Part shown: positions 24,003 to 32,890 of the stretch, in pieces
Position numbering within the stretch: position 1 is the stretch's first letter
How the letters are laid out: every line of letters starts with the position of its first letter
Assembly: GCF_029846175.1 (NCBI RefSeq)
Contig: NZ_JARWAC010000011.1
Span: forward strand, 248,001 to 312,000
Length of the DNA: 64,000 bases
Source of the DNA: Sphaerisporangium sp. TRM90804
GTDB lineage: Bacteria; Actinomycetota; Actinomycetes; Streptosporangiales; Streptosporangiaceae
Reading direction: 5' to 3'
Made by a program: the position numbers and the translations under genes
The notes under the pieces: generated by a model
What the model was told of the DNA's origin: nothing
The model's database searches: none
The model's input: the letters and a program-made list of their open reading frames with translations, nothing else

Positions 24003-25397
24003 ATGTCCGAGTCCATCCGCACCCCTTCTGTCTGGTCGTTGCCGTGGCACACCCTGCGGCTGGCCGGCCGGTGCATCCTGCCCCTGGTCATGTGGTACTC
24101 GGCGGGAGAACTCGTGCGGTTCGGCCTGCTGGTGGCGGCCACGGAGGTCTCCCACGGCTCGATGCGCGACCTTCGCCTCGCGCTCACGATGCTGCTCTTC
24201 ATCGTCGTGGTGATGGCGTTCCTGCTGGTGAACGTCGGCATGTTCTACTCGCTGCGCGGCTCCCTGTCGGAGATCCGGGCGCGGCGCGCCGACGGCCAGG
24301 AGGACGAGCGGTTCGTCGACGTCCTCAACCGCGTGATCGTGCCGTTCGTGGCGCTCTACCTGGCGTGGGGCTGGCACGTGGACGACGTGCGCGACTTCCT
24401 CACCACCGACGTCGAACGGCAGAGCGGGGAGCTGGGCGCCCTCGGTGCCTTCGGCAACGCCTTCGGCGGCCCCACCCCCGACACCGCCACCGGGCTCACG
24501 GACCTCAGCCTGACCACCACGGCCGCGATCATGGTGGCGGCGTTCCTCGGCCGGTTCGCCTGCACCTTCTGGCAGGAGCGGCGCGCGGGGCGCCTGGCGG
24601 CCGTCGCGCTCGCCTTCTGCGAGCTCGGGTTCTTCTACTACGGCGTCCAGGTGGTCGCCTCGCGCGGCGACTGGCTCGAAGACCGGCTCGCCATGGTCTG
24701 GTGGCACGACCTGATGGCCGACCTCGCGCTGAGCGTCCCGGGCTGGAAGGCCTTCACCGAGGCCGTCGCCACCGTCTGGCCGTACGCATGGGACGCGCTG
24801 GTGCTGCCCGCGGTGTGGCTGACCGTCGCGATCCTCATGTACGGCGCCTACGCCGAGGACGCCAGGGCCGTGATCAGCGGCACCCGGCTGGAGAACCGCG
24901 CCACCGAGGCCGAGCAGGTCTTCGCCGCGCGCACCCACTCCCTCACCCGCCGCACGCTCACCCGTCTCTTCGGCCGGTGGGCGCACTGGGTGGCGCTGGC
25001 CAACACCGTGCGCCTGGCCGTGCGCGGCGGGGCCCCGCTGTTCGGCCTGTTCGCGCTCTGCTTCGTCGCGATCAGGGTCGGCGAGGGCTACGCGATGCGC
25101 GGCGTCGCCTACCTGGTGGGCACCGACCACCCGCTGACGTACTGGAACGTCATCCTGCAGTTCGCCGAGCTCGGCACCGACTTCGCGGCGACGGTGCTGA
25201 TCGTCTGCCTGCTCGCCGCGACGTTCGACGTCGCCGCGAGCGCGGGACGGCGGGGGCGCGCCGCGCCGGCCGAGCAGGCGGTCACCGGTCGAAGTGCAGA
25301 GCCTCTCCCGAGGCGTCCAGCGCCTGCAGCTCGGTCGGCCACACTTCCAACTCGACCTGCCCGGCCAGTTCCCTCGGGACCGCCCCGAGCAGGCTGA
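24003..25397 (+). CDS. Polytopic membrane protein of unknown function
   Basis: A 464-residue membrane protein with roughly eight hydrophobic segments and an Ala/Pro/Arg-rich cytoplasmic tail of about 45 residues. No transporter motif recognised. TAGGAT (23990-23995) lies 7 nt before ATG 24003, suggesting a leaderless start; an in-frame ATG at 23994 overlaps that hexamer. Its last 116 nt overlap the end of the convergent gene at 25282. It stands beside the membrane/ATPase module to 32812 and may belong to it. Confidence 0.82.
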   Translation: MSESIRTPSVWSLPWHTLRLAGRCILPLVMWYSAGELVRFGLLVAATEVSHGSMRDLRLALTMLLFIVVVMAFLLVNVGMFYSLRGSLSEIRARRADGQEDERFVDVLNRVIVPFVALYLAWGWHVDDVRDFLTTDVERQSGELGALGAFGNAFGGPTPDTATGLTDLSLTTTAAIMVAAFLGRFACTFWQERRAGRLAAVALAFCELGFFYYGVQVVASRGDWLEDRLAMVWWHDLMADLALSVPGWKAFTEAVATVWPYAWDALVLPAVWLTVAILMYGAYAEDARAVISGTRLENRATEAEQVFAARTHSLTRRTLTRLFGRWAHWVALANTVRLAVRGGAPLFGLFALCFVAIRVGEGYAMRGVAYLVGTDHPLTYWNVILQFAELGTDFAATVLIVCLLAATFDVAASAGRRGRAAPAEQAVTGRSAEPLPRRPAPAARSATLPTRPARPVPSGPPRAG

Positions 25398-26205
25398 ACC
25401 TGCCCGGTGTGCCCGGCACCAGCTTCTCGGGCGCCTTCCACACCTGGGCGAGCCACGCGCGTCCCGCCGCGTCGGTCAGCAGGAACCCGGGCGGCGTGGT
25501 GACGACGAAGGTGCCTTCGTCGTTGAGCGCGGTGGCCTCCAGGTCGACCTGCACCATCAGCCGCTCCGCGATGTCGTCGTCCTGGTCGGCGGCCGGCGCC
25601 ATGGAGACGACCCGCCACTCGGCGTTCCCCAGCGTGGCGGGGCGGACCTGCGGGATGTGCCGCACCTGGGCGGGCGGGTGCTGCAGCTCGTACCGCCGCA
25701 GCTCGTCGTAGCCCAGGACGCCGATGAGCGCCACCGCGAGCCCGGCGGCGCCGAAGAGCCGCAGCCCCACCTTCGCCGACCGTGGCATCGGACGCCGGCG
25801 GCGCCGCGACCCCGCGGGCTCGGGCTCTTCGGCCTGGCCGGTGGCGGGTTCCGGCGCGGACGCCGGCTCACGCCGGGGCGCCGGTTCGCGCCGGGGCGCC
25901 GGTTCGCGCCGGGGCGCCGCGGACTCGCGCGAGGGCGCCGTCTCGGGCGCCGTCTCGCGCGCGGGCGCCCGCTCGAACGGGGGCGCGGGCTCGGGGACGG
26001 GCGGCGGCCACGTGCGGCGGCGCGGCGCCGGACCGTCCTGGACGGCGGGGATCGGCACCGTGGAGGTGGAGCGGGCCTCCTGCTCGGGCGGCGGCCACAC
26101 GCGGGCGTCGGGGCGCGGCACGCGCCGGGGCGGGGTGAACCACGACGGCTCCCCGGCCGCGGGGTGCCGCCAGACGCCGGTGTCGCCGGGATCCCGGTCG
26201 CTCAT
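25282..26205 (-). CDS. Proline-rich membrane-anchored protein, DUF4352-like fold
   Basis: A 307-residue protein. The first ~170 residues are cytoplasmic, Pro/Arg/Glu-rich, with short RREPAP repeats; a transmembrane segment (LRLFGAAGLAVALIGVLGY) follows, then a ~115-residue extracytoplasmic beta-rich domain. It is the last of three minus-strand genes linked by stop/start overlaps (its ATG overlaps the previous TGA), all with one TM and an extracytoplasmic beta domain. Function unknown. Confidence 0.78.
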   Translation of the reverse strand: MSDRDPGDTGVWRHPAAGEPSWFTPPRRVPRPDARVWPPPEQEARSTSTVPIPAVQDGPAPRRRTWPPPVPEPAPPFERAPARETAPETAPSRESAAPRREPAPRREPAPRREPASAPEPATGQAEEPEPAGSRRRRRPMPRSAKVGLRLFGAAGLAVALIGVLGYDELRRYELQHPPAQVRHIPQVRPATLGNAEWRVVSMAPAADQDDDIAERLMVQVDLEATALNDEGTFVVTTPPGFLLTDAAGRAWLAQVWKAPEKLVPGTPGRFSLLGAVPRELAGQVELEVWPTELQALDASGEALHFDR

Positions 26206-26846
26206 CAGCCGCTCACCTCGAAGACGTCCTTGGCGGCGCCCACGAGCCGCCGGGCGCCGGCCGCGTCCAGGCCCATGTCGAAGGCCGCCTCCGCGTAGAA
26301 CTGGTCGCCGTACAGGGTGTGCTCCTGCTTGGAGACGACCACCCGGGCCCCGGCCACCTTGTCGGCGGGTACGTCGAAGAAGTAGTAGCCCGAGCGCCAC
26401 CACCCCGGCTGGATCCACCTCCAGGCCAGCGTCGCGGTGTCGGGGACGCGGTCGCTGGCGGCGAACCGCAGGCCGTCGGCGGTGAGCAGGTGCGAGTGGA
26501 GCTGGATGGGCCGCCGGGGGGCGGTGGCGCCCACCTTGGCGACCAGGAAGACCTGGCCCGGCGTGGCGCGGTCGGTGCCGAACTCCTTCTTGACCAGCAC
26601 GGAGCGGGCGAACTCCACCCGCTCAAGGCGGGCGGAGAACAGGTCGGTGTCGACCTCCTGGCTCATGCCGCCGGAGGCGGTGATCGGGTCGTCCAGCTGG
26701 TCGGGGGTGAGCGTCAGGCTCCGCACGTAGACGGCGGCGGCCACCAGGGCGAGCCCGGCGACGGCGGCCACGAGCCTGCGCCACACCGGCACCTTGGCGG
26801 GGGTCGCCGCGGGCGGGGACTCGGGGGCGGCGGGTCGCGTCGTCAC
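26205..26846 (-). CDS. Membrane-anchored extracytoplasmic protein
   Basis: A 213-residue protein with a short Pro-rich cytoplasmic start, one TM (VAAVAGLALVAAAVYV) and an extracytoplasmic domain containing QVFLVAKVGATAP, IQLHSHLLTADGLRF and a WWRSGYYFFDVPAD segment, patterns of DUF4352-like beta sandwiches. GTG 26846 follows GAGGAGA and overlaps the previous stop (GTGA). Probably forms a complex with its two operon partners; unproven. Confidence 0.78.
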   Translation of the reverse strand: MTTRPAAPESPPAATPAKVPVWRRLVAAVAGLALVAAAVYVRSLTLTPDQLDDPITASGGMSQEVDTDLFSARLERVEFARSVLVKKEFGTDRATPGQVFLVAKVGATAPRRPIQLHSHLLTADGLRFAASDRVPDTATLAWRWIQPGWWRSGYYFFDVPADKVAGARVVVSKQEHTLYGDQFYAEAAFDMGLDAAGARRLVGAAKDVFEVSG

Positions 26847-27532
26847 GCCGTCTCCTCGCGGGCCGGCAGTTCGACGCGGGCGGCGACGACCGGCACGTAG
26901 CGGGTGGCCGCCGCGTTCGCGCCCGGCCCGGCGGCGGGCTGGGGTGCCGGCTCGCTCACCACCGACCACGAGTGGGTGCGCCAGAAGAAGCTCTCGCGCC
27001 ACTCGAAGGAGACGGCGTCGATCTGGACGGTCTTCGGCGCCGCGCGGCCCGGGGGCATCTCGAAGGAGAGGATGACGTCGGTGGGCACGCCCGGGGGGAG
27101 CTGGCTGTAGTAGTGATCCGGGTCGGCGTCCTTGACGACGATGTGGGGGCTGACGCCGACGGTGCGGGAGTCCTGGAGGGTCTTGAACACCTTGCCGTCC
27201 GTGCGCACCGTCGGCAGGGCGCGGTCCATCGCCTGCGCCGAGATCGTGCGGGAGTCCTGGTTGGTGACCCGCAGGTGGAGCTGGAGGTAGCGCTTGCCGG
27301 GGACGCCGGGCGCGCCTTCGCCGCCGGGGCGGACCACGGCGTCGACGAAACGGGTGCTCATCTGGCCCTGGTCGAGCGTCGCGCCCTTGCCGAGCCGCCG
27401 GGGCTGCTCCTTGGGGGCCTCCTCCAGGCCGCCGAACGCGGCGCCCGCCCCCAGGGCCACTGCGGCCAGCACCGCCAGCACCGGGACGAGCACCGCTCTC
27501 CGGCGCCGCGCGGTGGGCGGAGTGGGCGTCAT
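26843..27532 (-). CDS. Membrane-anchored extracytoplasmic protein
   Basis: A 229-residue protein, first gene of the three-gene minus-strand operon. An N-terminal basic stretch and TM (AVLVPVLAVLAAVALGAGAA) precede an extracytoplasmic domain with KRYLQLHLRVTNQDSRTI, typical of DUF4352-like domains. ATG 27532 is preferred to the frame opening at 27574 by homologous layout (charge then TM). It is divergent from the coupling-protein-like gene at 27730 with a 197-nt shared intergenic region. Confidence 0.78.
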   Translation of the reverse strand: MTPTPPTARRRRAVLVPVLAVLAAVALGAGAAFGGLEEAPKEQPRRLGKGATLDQGQMSTRFVDAVVRPGGEGAPGVPGKRYLQLHLRVTNQDSRTISAQAMDRALPTVRTDGKVFKTLQDSRTVGVSPHIVVKDADPDHYYSQLPPGVPTDVILSFEMPPGRAAPKTVQIDAVSFEWRESFFWRTHSWSVVSEPAPQPAAGPGANAAATRYVPVVAARVELPAREETA

Positions 27533-27729
27533 GGCACAGGATGGTAGTCGCTGCTTGCATCGCTTCCGCCTCATTCGTCCCAGCGGGGGCGTCAGGGTGT
27601 CAGGAATTCGGTCCGAATGGCGAGAACCATGCCCGAATACGAGATCCAGCTCATACGCTGTCTCCGTCGGAGAGCGACCACGGGCACGAGCCGGAGAGCT
27701 CCCCGCGAGGATGGACAGGTGGAGGTCCG

Positions 27730-29673
27730 GTGGCGGACGTGCACCCAGAGCAGGCGCAGTTGCAGGCTGACCGCATCTACCTGGGCTGGCAGTACGCCCT
27801 GCTGCACGCCGATCCCGGCCCGCCGCCCAAGCGTCCCTCCCCCCAGGAGATCCCCGAGGAGCCCGAGGCGGTCGACCCGTCGTGGGTGCGCAGGGAGCGC
27901 CTCCAGGAGGATCTGCTCAACCGCCCGGTGAAGATCGTCGGCATCTTCATGGCGCTGCTGGCCGTCCTCATCCTCGTGCTCGGCCTCAGCGAGGTGATCG
28001 GCTGGCCGTTCGCCGTCATCGGCCTGGCCGCCACCGGCGGCATCACCCTGATCTGCGGGTACGCCGTCCACCAGGGCGAGCGTGCCCTGCGCTCGCGCAT
28101 CAGGGAGCAGGAGGCGCGGGCCGAGCTGCGCCGCGAGCACCGCGAGCGCCGGCTGTTCGACGCCCAGGAGGACCACGCCGAGCGCTACCGCCAGTGGGCC
28201 GAGAAGAAGGAGCGCTACGACCGCCAGCTCAACTGGTACGCCGTGGCCGTCCCCGACGAGATCGACCGCATCGACGTCGCCGGCGGCACGCTGCCCGGCT
28301 GGTCGGCGCTGATCACCCTGATCGGCGCCACCAGGCTGTACACCGGCGGCCACCTCACCGTGCTCGACCTGTCCGAGGGCGCCATCGCCAAAGACCTGAT
28401 CGAGCTGGCCAAGCGCGGCGGGGACGACCCCCTGGTCTGGGTCCTGCCGGTCGACCTGCCGCGGCTCGACCTCGGCGCCACGTTGCCACCCGAGGCGTTC
28501 GCCGACGTGCTGGCGCACGTGGTGAGCGTCAGCGAGGAGCACCGCACCACCCGCGACCTGAGCTTCGACAACGCGATCCTCGAAAGGGTGCTTGAGGTCC
28601 TGGGGGAGAACGCCACGATCAACCAGGTGACCGCCGCGCTGCGCGCGCTCGCCCAGGTGGGCGACCCGCGCGACGACCTGCGGTACGGCCTGCTGACCGC
28701 CACCCAACTGGAGCGCATCGGCACCCTGTTCGGCCGCGGCGTCACCGACCGCGTGGTCATCGAGCGGGCCTGGGCGCTGGAGTCGCAGCTGCGCAAGCTG
28801 GAGACGCTCGGCTCCGAGGCCGTGCGGCTGCCGCCCGCGCGCCTGCGGGTGGTCTCCATGGACCGCCAGGCGGGCGTCTTCGGCAACCGGGTGCTGGGCA
28901 CCTACGTCGCCACCGCGCTCACCCACATCCTGCGGCAGTCGCCGGCGTCCGCGCGGCCCTGGTACCACACGATCATCGTGGCGGGCGCCGACAAGCTGCG
29001 CGGCGACGTCCTCGACCGCCTCATGGACGCCTGCGAGACCTCCCAGACCGGCCTGGTGCTCACCTACCGCTCGCTCACCCCCACCGTCAGGGAGCGCCTG
29101 GGCCGCGGCCACGCCGCCGTCGCGTTCATGCGACTGGGCAACGCCGAGGACGCCCGCGTGGCGAGCGAGCACATGGGCACCGAGCACCGTCTGGAGCTGG
29201 CCCAGCTCACCGAGACGATCAACCCGGCCGTCGACGGCCTGAACGGCTCCTACACCTCCACCGTGCGCGAGGGGGCGGGTCGCACCGGCCCCGAGGAGGA
29301 GGAGAAGGGCGAGGGCGGCCTGAAGGAGGGCATCACCGAGTCGACCGAGTGGGGGCGCAGCGCGAGCAAGGCCATGGGGGAGGAGCGGGTGCTGCACCGC
29401 AGCCGGGAGTTCCTGGTGGAGCCGCACCAGCTCCAGCAGCTCCCCACCACGTCTGTGATCGTCACCCACGCCACGGCCGACGGCCGCCAGGTGCGGCTCG
29501 CCGACGCCAACCCCGCCATCCTCACCTTCCCCAAGACCACGCTGGGGGAGTTCGAGGAGGTCCGCCGCGTCACGCTGGCCCCGCCCGAGCCCGAGGAGGT
29601 GCTGCCCGAGGAGGCCTTCCCGCCCAACCTGGGGCCGCCGCCGGAGCGGCTCGACTGGAGGAGAACGCATTGA
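27730..29673 (+). CDS. Two-TM protein resembling a degenerate coupling-protein ATPase
   Basis: A 647-residue protein. Residues ~69-112 form a TM hairpin; 115-168 are highly charged and likely coiled-coil; the rest has RecA-like traces: VLDLSEGAIAKDLIELAKRG (~211-230), YHTIIVAGADKL (~412-423, Walker-B position), GLVLTYRSLTPTVRERLG, and a TraD/VirD4-like tail motif FMRLGNAEDARVASEHMG (~466-483). No Walker A GxxGxGKS/T is seen, so it may be an inactive coupling-protein relative. GTG 27730 follows GGAGG. The HerA-like ATPase gene lies 61 nt downstream. Confidence 0.8.
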   Translation: MADVHPEQAQLQADRIYLGWQYALLHADPGPPPKRPSPQEIPEEPEAVDPSWVRRERLQEDLLNRPVKIVGIFMALLAVLILVLGLSEVIGWPFAVIGLAATGGITLICGYAVHQGERALRSRIREQEARAELRREHRERRLFDAQEDHAERYRQWAEKKERYDRQLNWYAVAVPDEIDRIDVAGGTLPGWSALITLIGATRLYTGGHLTVLDLSEGAIAKDLIELAKRGGDDPLVWVLPVDLPRLDLGATLPPEAFADVLAHVVSVSEEHRTTRDLSFDNAILERVLEVLGENATINQVTAALRALAQVGDPRDDLRYGLLTATQLERIGTLFGRGVTDRVVIERAWALESQLRKLETLGSEAVRLPPARLRVVSMDRQAGVFGNRVLGTYVATALTHILRQSPASARPWYHTIIVAGADKLRGDVLDRLMDACETSQTGLVLTYRSLTPTVRERLGRGHAAVAFMRLGNAEDARVASEHMGTEHRLELAQLTETINPAVDGLNGSYTSTVREGAGRTGPEEEEKGEGGLKEGITESTEWGRSASKAMGEERVLHRSREFLVEPHQLQQLPTTSVIVTHATADGRQVRLADANPAILTFPKTTLGEFEEVRRVTLAPPEPEEVLPEEAFPPNLGPPPERLDWRRTH

Positions 29674-29734
29674 ACGGGTAATCCCCTGGCAAACGTTGAT
29701 GGCGCCGGGGTCATCGACTTGATATGCAGGCAGC

Positions 29735-32700
29735 GTGTCCTCCGCAGCCTCCAGCGCGCCGTTTCCGCTGAGCGGTCCTTGGTACCGCATCCAGGCGATC
29801 ACGGCCCCCTCGCGCAGTTCCTCGGCCGAGTGGGATTTCGTGACGGTCTTACCCGCCGTCCTGTCCGCCGCCCAGCGCGGCCGGTCCTTCGTCATCGGCT
29901 GGCTGTCCCGGGGGTCCGGCGCCCCTCTCGAACTGATCACGAACGCGGGTCCGCTGACCCCGCCCCGCCCGCCGCGCCGCTCGTCGGCCGCCGTCGCCGT
30001 GGAGCCGCCGCACGGCCCGCAGCCGCTGCTGTTCCCCGGCGGGGCCCGCGGGGTGCGCGTCGGCGACGACTGGCTGGCCGACCTCGCCGACCTCGCCTGG
30101 ACCCCCTGCCCCGGCCGCCAGGCCCCGCCGCTCGCCGGGCGCAGGGAGCCGGGCCCCGACGAGCTGCTGCGCCCCACGCTGTTCGAGTCCACGCTGGTCA
30201 CGCTGATGTCCCGGCCGTTCGCGTGGCTGGTGGTCGCCGAGCCGACCAACCTGCTGGACGCCGAGGTGTCCCACCTGCGCACCCAGCTCAACGTGCTGCG
30301 TCAGTACGGCGACGCCTCCGAGCGCAGCCGGTTCGACGCCGAGCGCGCCGAGCGGCGCATGCAGGAGCTCGACGCCTTCCGCGAGGCCGGGCTGTGGAAC
30401 GTCCGCGTGCTGGCGGGCGCGGCCGGCCCCGACGAGCTGCGGCAGATCGCGCCGGTGCTGGTCGGCTCCGTCGAGATGAGCCACCACCCCTACCGGCTGC
30501 GCAGCGCCCTGTCGCTCCCGCTGCTCACCGGCGTCGGCCGCATGTCGGCCGTGGAGCCGGTGTACGCGTTCGCCGACGTGCTCGGCGCCACCGTGCAGGA
30601 CCCCGCCGACGGCGCGGCGGCCCCGTTCGCGGCCACCGCCGGCGCGCTCGCCGCCCTGGCCGGGCTGCCGCGCCGCGAGGTGCCGGGCGTGCGCGTGCTC
30701 GACGCCGGGTTCTTCGACGTCACGAGCGAGGCCGACGTGCGTTACACCGGCGAGCCGGTGGTCGACCTGGGGGCGGTCATCGACGGGCAGGAGCGCGCGG
30801 TCGGCGCTTTCCGCGTGCCGCTGGCGACGCTCAACAGGCACGCGTTCGTCACCGGGGCCACCGGGTCGGGCAAGTCGCAGACCGTGCGGCACCTGCTGGA
30901 GCAGCTCACCGAGGCCGGCATCCCGTGGCTGGCGATCGAGCCGGCCAAGTCGGAGTACTCCGCGATGGCCGGGCGCGTGGAACACCTGGCGCCGATCACC
31001 GTGATCAACCCGTCGGCGCCCGACAACGTGCCGTTCAGCGTCAACCCGCTCGCCCCGGAGCCGGGCTACCCGGTGCAGGCGCACATCGACATGGTGCGGG
31101 CGCTGTTCATGGCCGCCTTCGACGCCGAGGAGCCGTTCCCGCAGATCATGTCCCTGGCGCTGCAGCGGGTGTACGAGGCCAACGGCTGGGACGTCGTCAC
31201 CGGGGGCGGCGTGCCCGGCGCGGCCGTCCAGCCCGCCGTGCCGACCCTGGAGCAGTTACAGACGCACGCCCTGGAGGTCATCCAGGAGATCGGGTACGGC
31301 AACGAGGTGCAGGCCGACGTCGAGGGCTTCATCAGCCTGCGGCTGCGCAGCCTGCGGGTCGGCTCCGCCGGGCGCTTCTTCGAGGGCGGCCACCCCGCCG
31401 ACATCGGCGGCCTGCTGAAGCGCAACGTCGTGTTCGCGATCGAGGACGTCGCCAACGACGAGGACAAGGCGTTCCTGATGGGCACGCTGATCATCCGGAT
31501 CGTCGAGCACCTGCGCATCCGCGCCCGCAAGGAGAAGGCGTCCGGCCTCCAGCACGTCATCGTGATCGAGGAGGCCCACCGGCTGCTGCGCGACCGGGGC
31601 TCGCGCCGGGCCAGCACGCACGCCGTGGAGCTGCTGGCCGGCATGCTCGCGGAGATCCGGGCGTACGGCGAGGGCATCGTCGTGGCCGAGCAGATCCCGA
31701 CCAAGCTCATCGCCGACGTGGTGAAGAACACCGCGCTGAAGGTCGTGCACCGGCTTCCCGCCGAGGACGACCGCCGGCTCGTGGGGGCGGCGATCAACCT
31801 CAGCGAGGACCAGTCGCGCCAGGTGGTCTCGCTCCAGCCCGGCGTCGCCGCCGTCTTCGCCGACGGCATGGACCGCCCGCTGCGCGTCCAGGTGCCGCTG
31901 GGGGAGGACCGCGAGCGCAACCTCCCGGGCCTGATCCCGCCGATCCGCGGCCGCCGGTCGGCCGCGTGCGGGCACGAGTGCGTCACCGGCAAGGCGTGCA
32001 CGCTGTTCGAGCTGCGCGAGGCCGATCTGCTGGCCGGCGCGCCCGAGTGGGCCTGGCTGCGCATCTGGACCGACACGCTGGTGCTGGCCTTCTGCGCCAA
32101 CCGCCCGCTTCCGGGCGTGCCGCGTGTGCTGGCCGAGATCTGGGACGGGCTGCCGCCGCGCCGCCGTGAGTGCCTGCTGGCGACGCTGGTGGAGCGCGCG
32201 GTGGCCAGGCGGGCGTGGTCGCTGCGCACGTCCTACGACCCCACCCTGCTGACGGTCAAGGCGGCGCAGGTGGCGGCGGGCCTGCTCGACCCCTCGGGGG
32301 AGGGGCGGCCGGCTGCGGGCGAGCGGCCCGGGGCCGCGTGGGTGATCCCGCAGATCCGCTGGGTGCACGAGGTCGACCGGCTGTTCCCGCACGGCCACCC
32401 GGCGCCCAACCTGCGCAGCCCCGCGCCGGCCATGGAGTACACGCTGTTCGGCACCGACCCGTCGGGGCGGCCGTACCCGCACCTCGGCGTCAACGGGGCC
32501 GGGCCCAAGGAGGGCGCGCCCGAGCTGCTCGGTCACCGCGCCAAGGCGCTGCGCCACCACCCGCTGTCGATGGAGATGGAGCGCAACCGCGCGCTGGCCT
32601 GGCGCGTCCTGCTCGGGGACGACGAGCACGAGGGCGTCCAGGAGGACTTCGCGACCGTCGCGATCGGCGTCGAGCCGAGGGACCGCGTCCGCCACATCGC

Positions 32701-32812
32701 CCACACCATGGGGGCGGGCTGGCTGGAGGCCGTTCTGTCGTGGCCGCGCCGGTTCGTCCTGCCGTTCGAGGGCGGCCCCGACAGTCAGGCGGAGCTGTCC
32801 TTCCTGGACTAG
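29735..32812 (+). CDS. HerA/FtsK-like ATPase (large)
   Basis: A 1025-residue cytoplasmic ATPase. The N-terminal ~350 residues have no recognised domain; the motor has Walker A GATGSGKSQT (374-383), IEPAKSEYSA after the first strand, Walker B HVIVIEEAHRLL (607-618), and the HerA-type motif GIVVAEQIPTKLIADVVKNT. A CGHEC...C cluster near residue 715 could bind zinc. The C-terminal ~300 residues are helical, unknown. GTG start; ribosome site weak. With the preceding two-TM partner it suggests a membrane-bound DNA or protein pump. No nuclease gene is adjacent. Confidence 0.85.
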   Translation: MSSAASSAPFPLSGPWYRIQAITAPSRSSSAEWDFVTVLPAVLSAAQRGRSFVIGWLSRGSGAPLELITNAGPLTPPRPPRRSSAAVAVEPPHGPQPLLFPGGARGVRVGDDWLADLADLAWTPCPGRQAPPLAGRREPGPDELLRPTLFESTLVTLMSRPFAWLVVAEPTNLLDAEVSHLRTQLNVLRQYGDASERSRFDAERAERRMQELDAFREAGLWNVRVLAGAAGPDELRQIAPVLVGSVEMSHHPYRLRSALSLPLLTGVGRMSAVEPVYAFADVLGATVQDPADGAAAPFAATAGALAALAGLPRREVPGVRVLDAGFFDVTSEADVRYTGEPVVDLGAVIDGQERAVGAFRVPLATLNRHAFVTGATGSGKSQTVRHLLEQLTEAGIPWLAIEPAKSEYSAMAGRVEHLAPITVINPSAPDNVPFSVNPLAPEPGYPVQAHIDMVRALFMAAFDAEEPFPQIMSLALQRVYEANGWDVVTGGGVPGAAVQPAVPTLEQLQTHALEVIQEIGYGNEVQADVEGFISLRLRSLRVGSAGRFFEGGHPADIGGLLKRNVVFAIEDVANDEDKAFLMGTLIIRIVEHLRIRARKEKASGLQHVIVIEEAHRLLRDRGSRRASTHAVELLAGMLAEIRAYGEGIVVAEQIPTKLIADVVKNTALKVVHRLPAEDDRRLVGAAINLSEDQSRQVVSLQPGVAAVFADGMDRPLRVQVPLGEDRERNLPGLIPPIRGRRSAACGHECVTGKACTLFELREADLLAGAPEWAWLRIWTDTLVLAFCANRPLPGVPRVLAEIWDGLPPRRRECLLATLVERAVARRAWSLRTSYDPTLLTVKAAQVAAGLLDPSGEGRPAAGERPGAAWVIPQIRWVHEVDRLFPHGHPAPNLRSPAPAMEYTLFGTDPSGRPYPHLGVNGAGPKEGAPELLGHRAKALRHHPLSMEMERNRALAWRVLLGDDEHEGVQEDFATVAIGVEPRDRVRHIAHTMGAGWLEAVLSWPRRFVLPFEGGPDSQAELSFLD

Positions 32813-32878
32813 CGCCCGCGCGCCGACCGGACGGGCGATCGGCGGGCGGTCGTGCGGAACTCCACGCCCGGTCCCCAC

Positions 32879-32884
32879 TAGGAT
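32879..32884 (+). promoter_or_regulatory. -10 hexamer for leaderless murT
   Basis: TAGGAT ends 6 nt before the murT ATG; no ribosome site precedes the start. Confidence 0.5.
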
Positions 32885-32890
32885 CGCGGC

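Noticed and set aside
29735-32812. Known antiphage HerA-nuclease system (for example HerA-Sir2 or HerA-DUF4297)
   Set aside because: The HerA-like ATPase is larger than usual and no Sir2, DUF4297 or NurA-like nuclease lies next to it.
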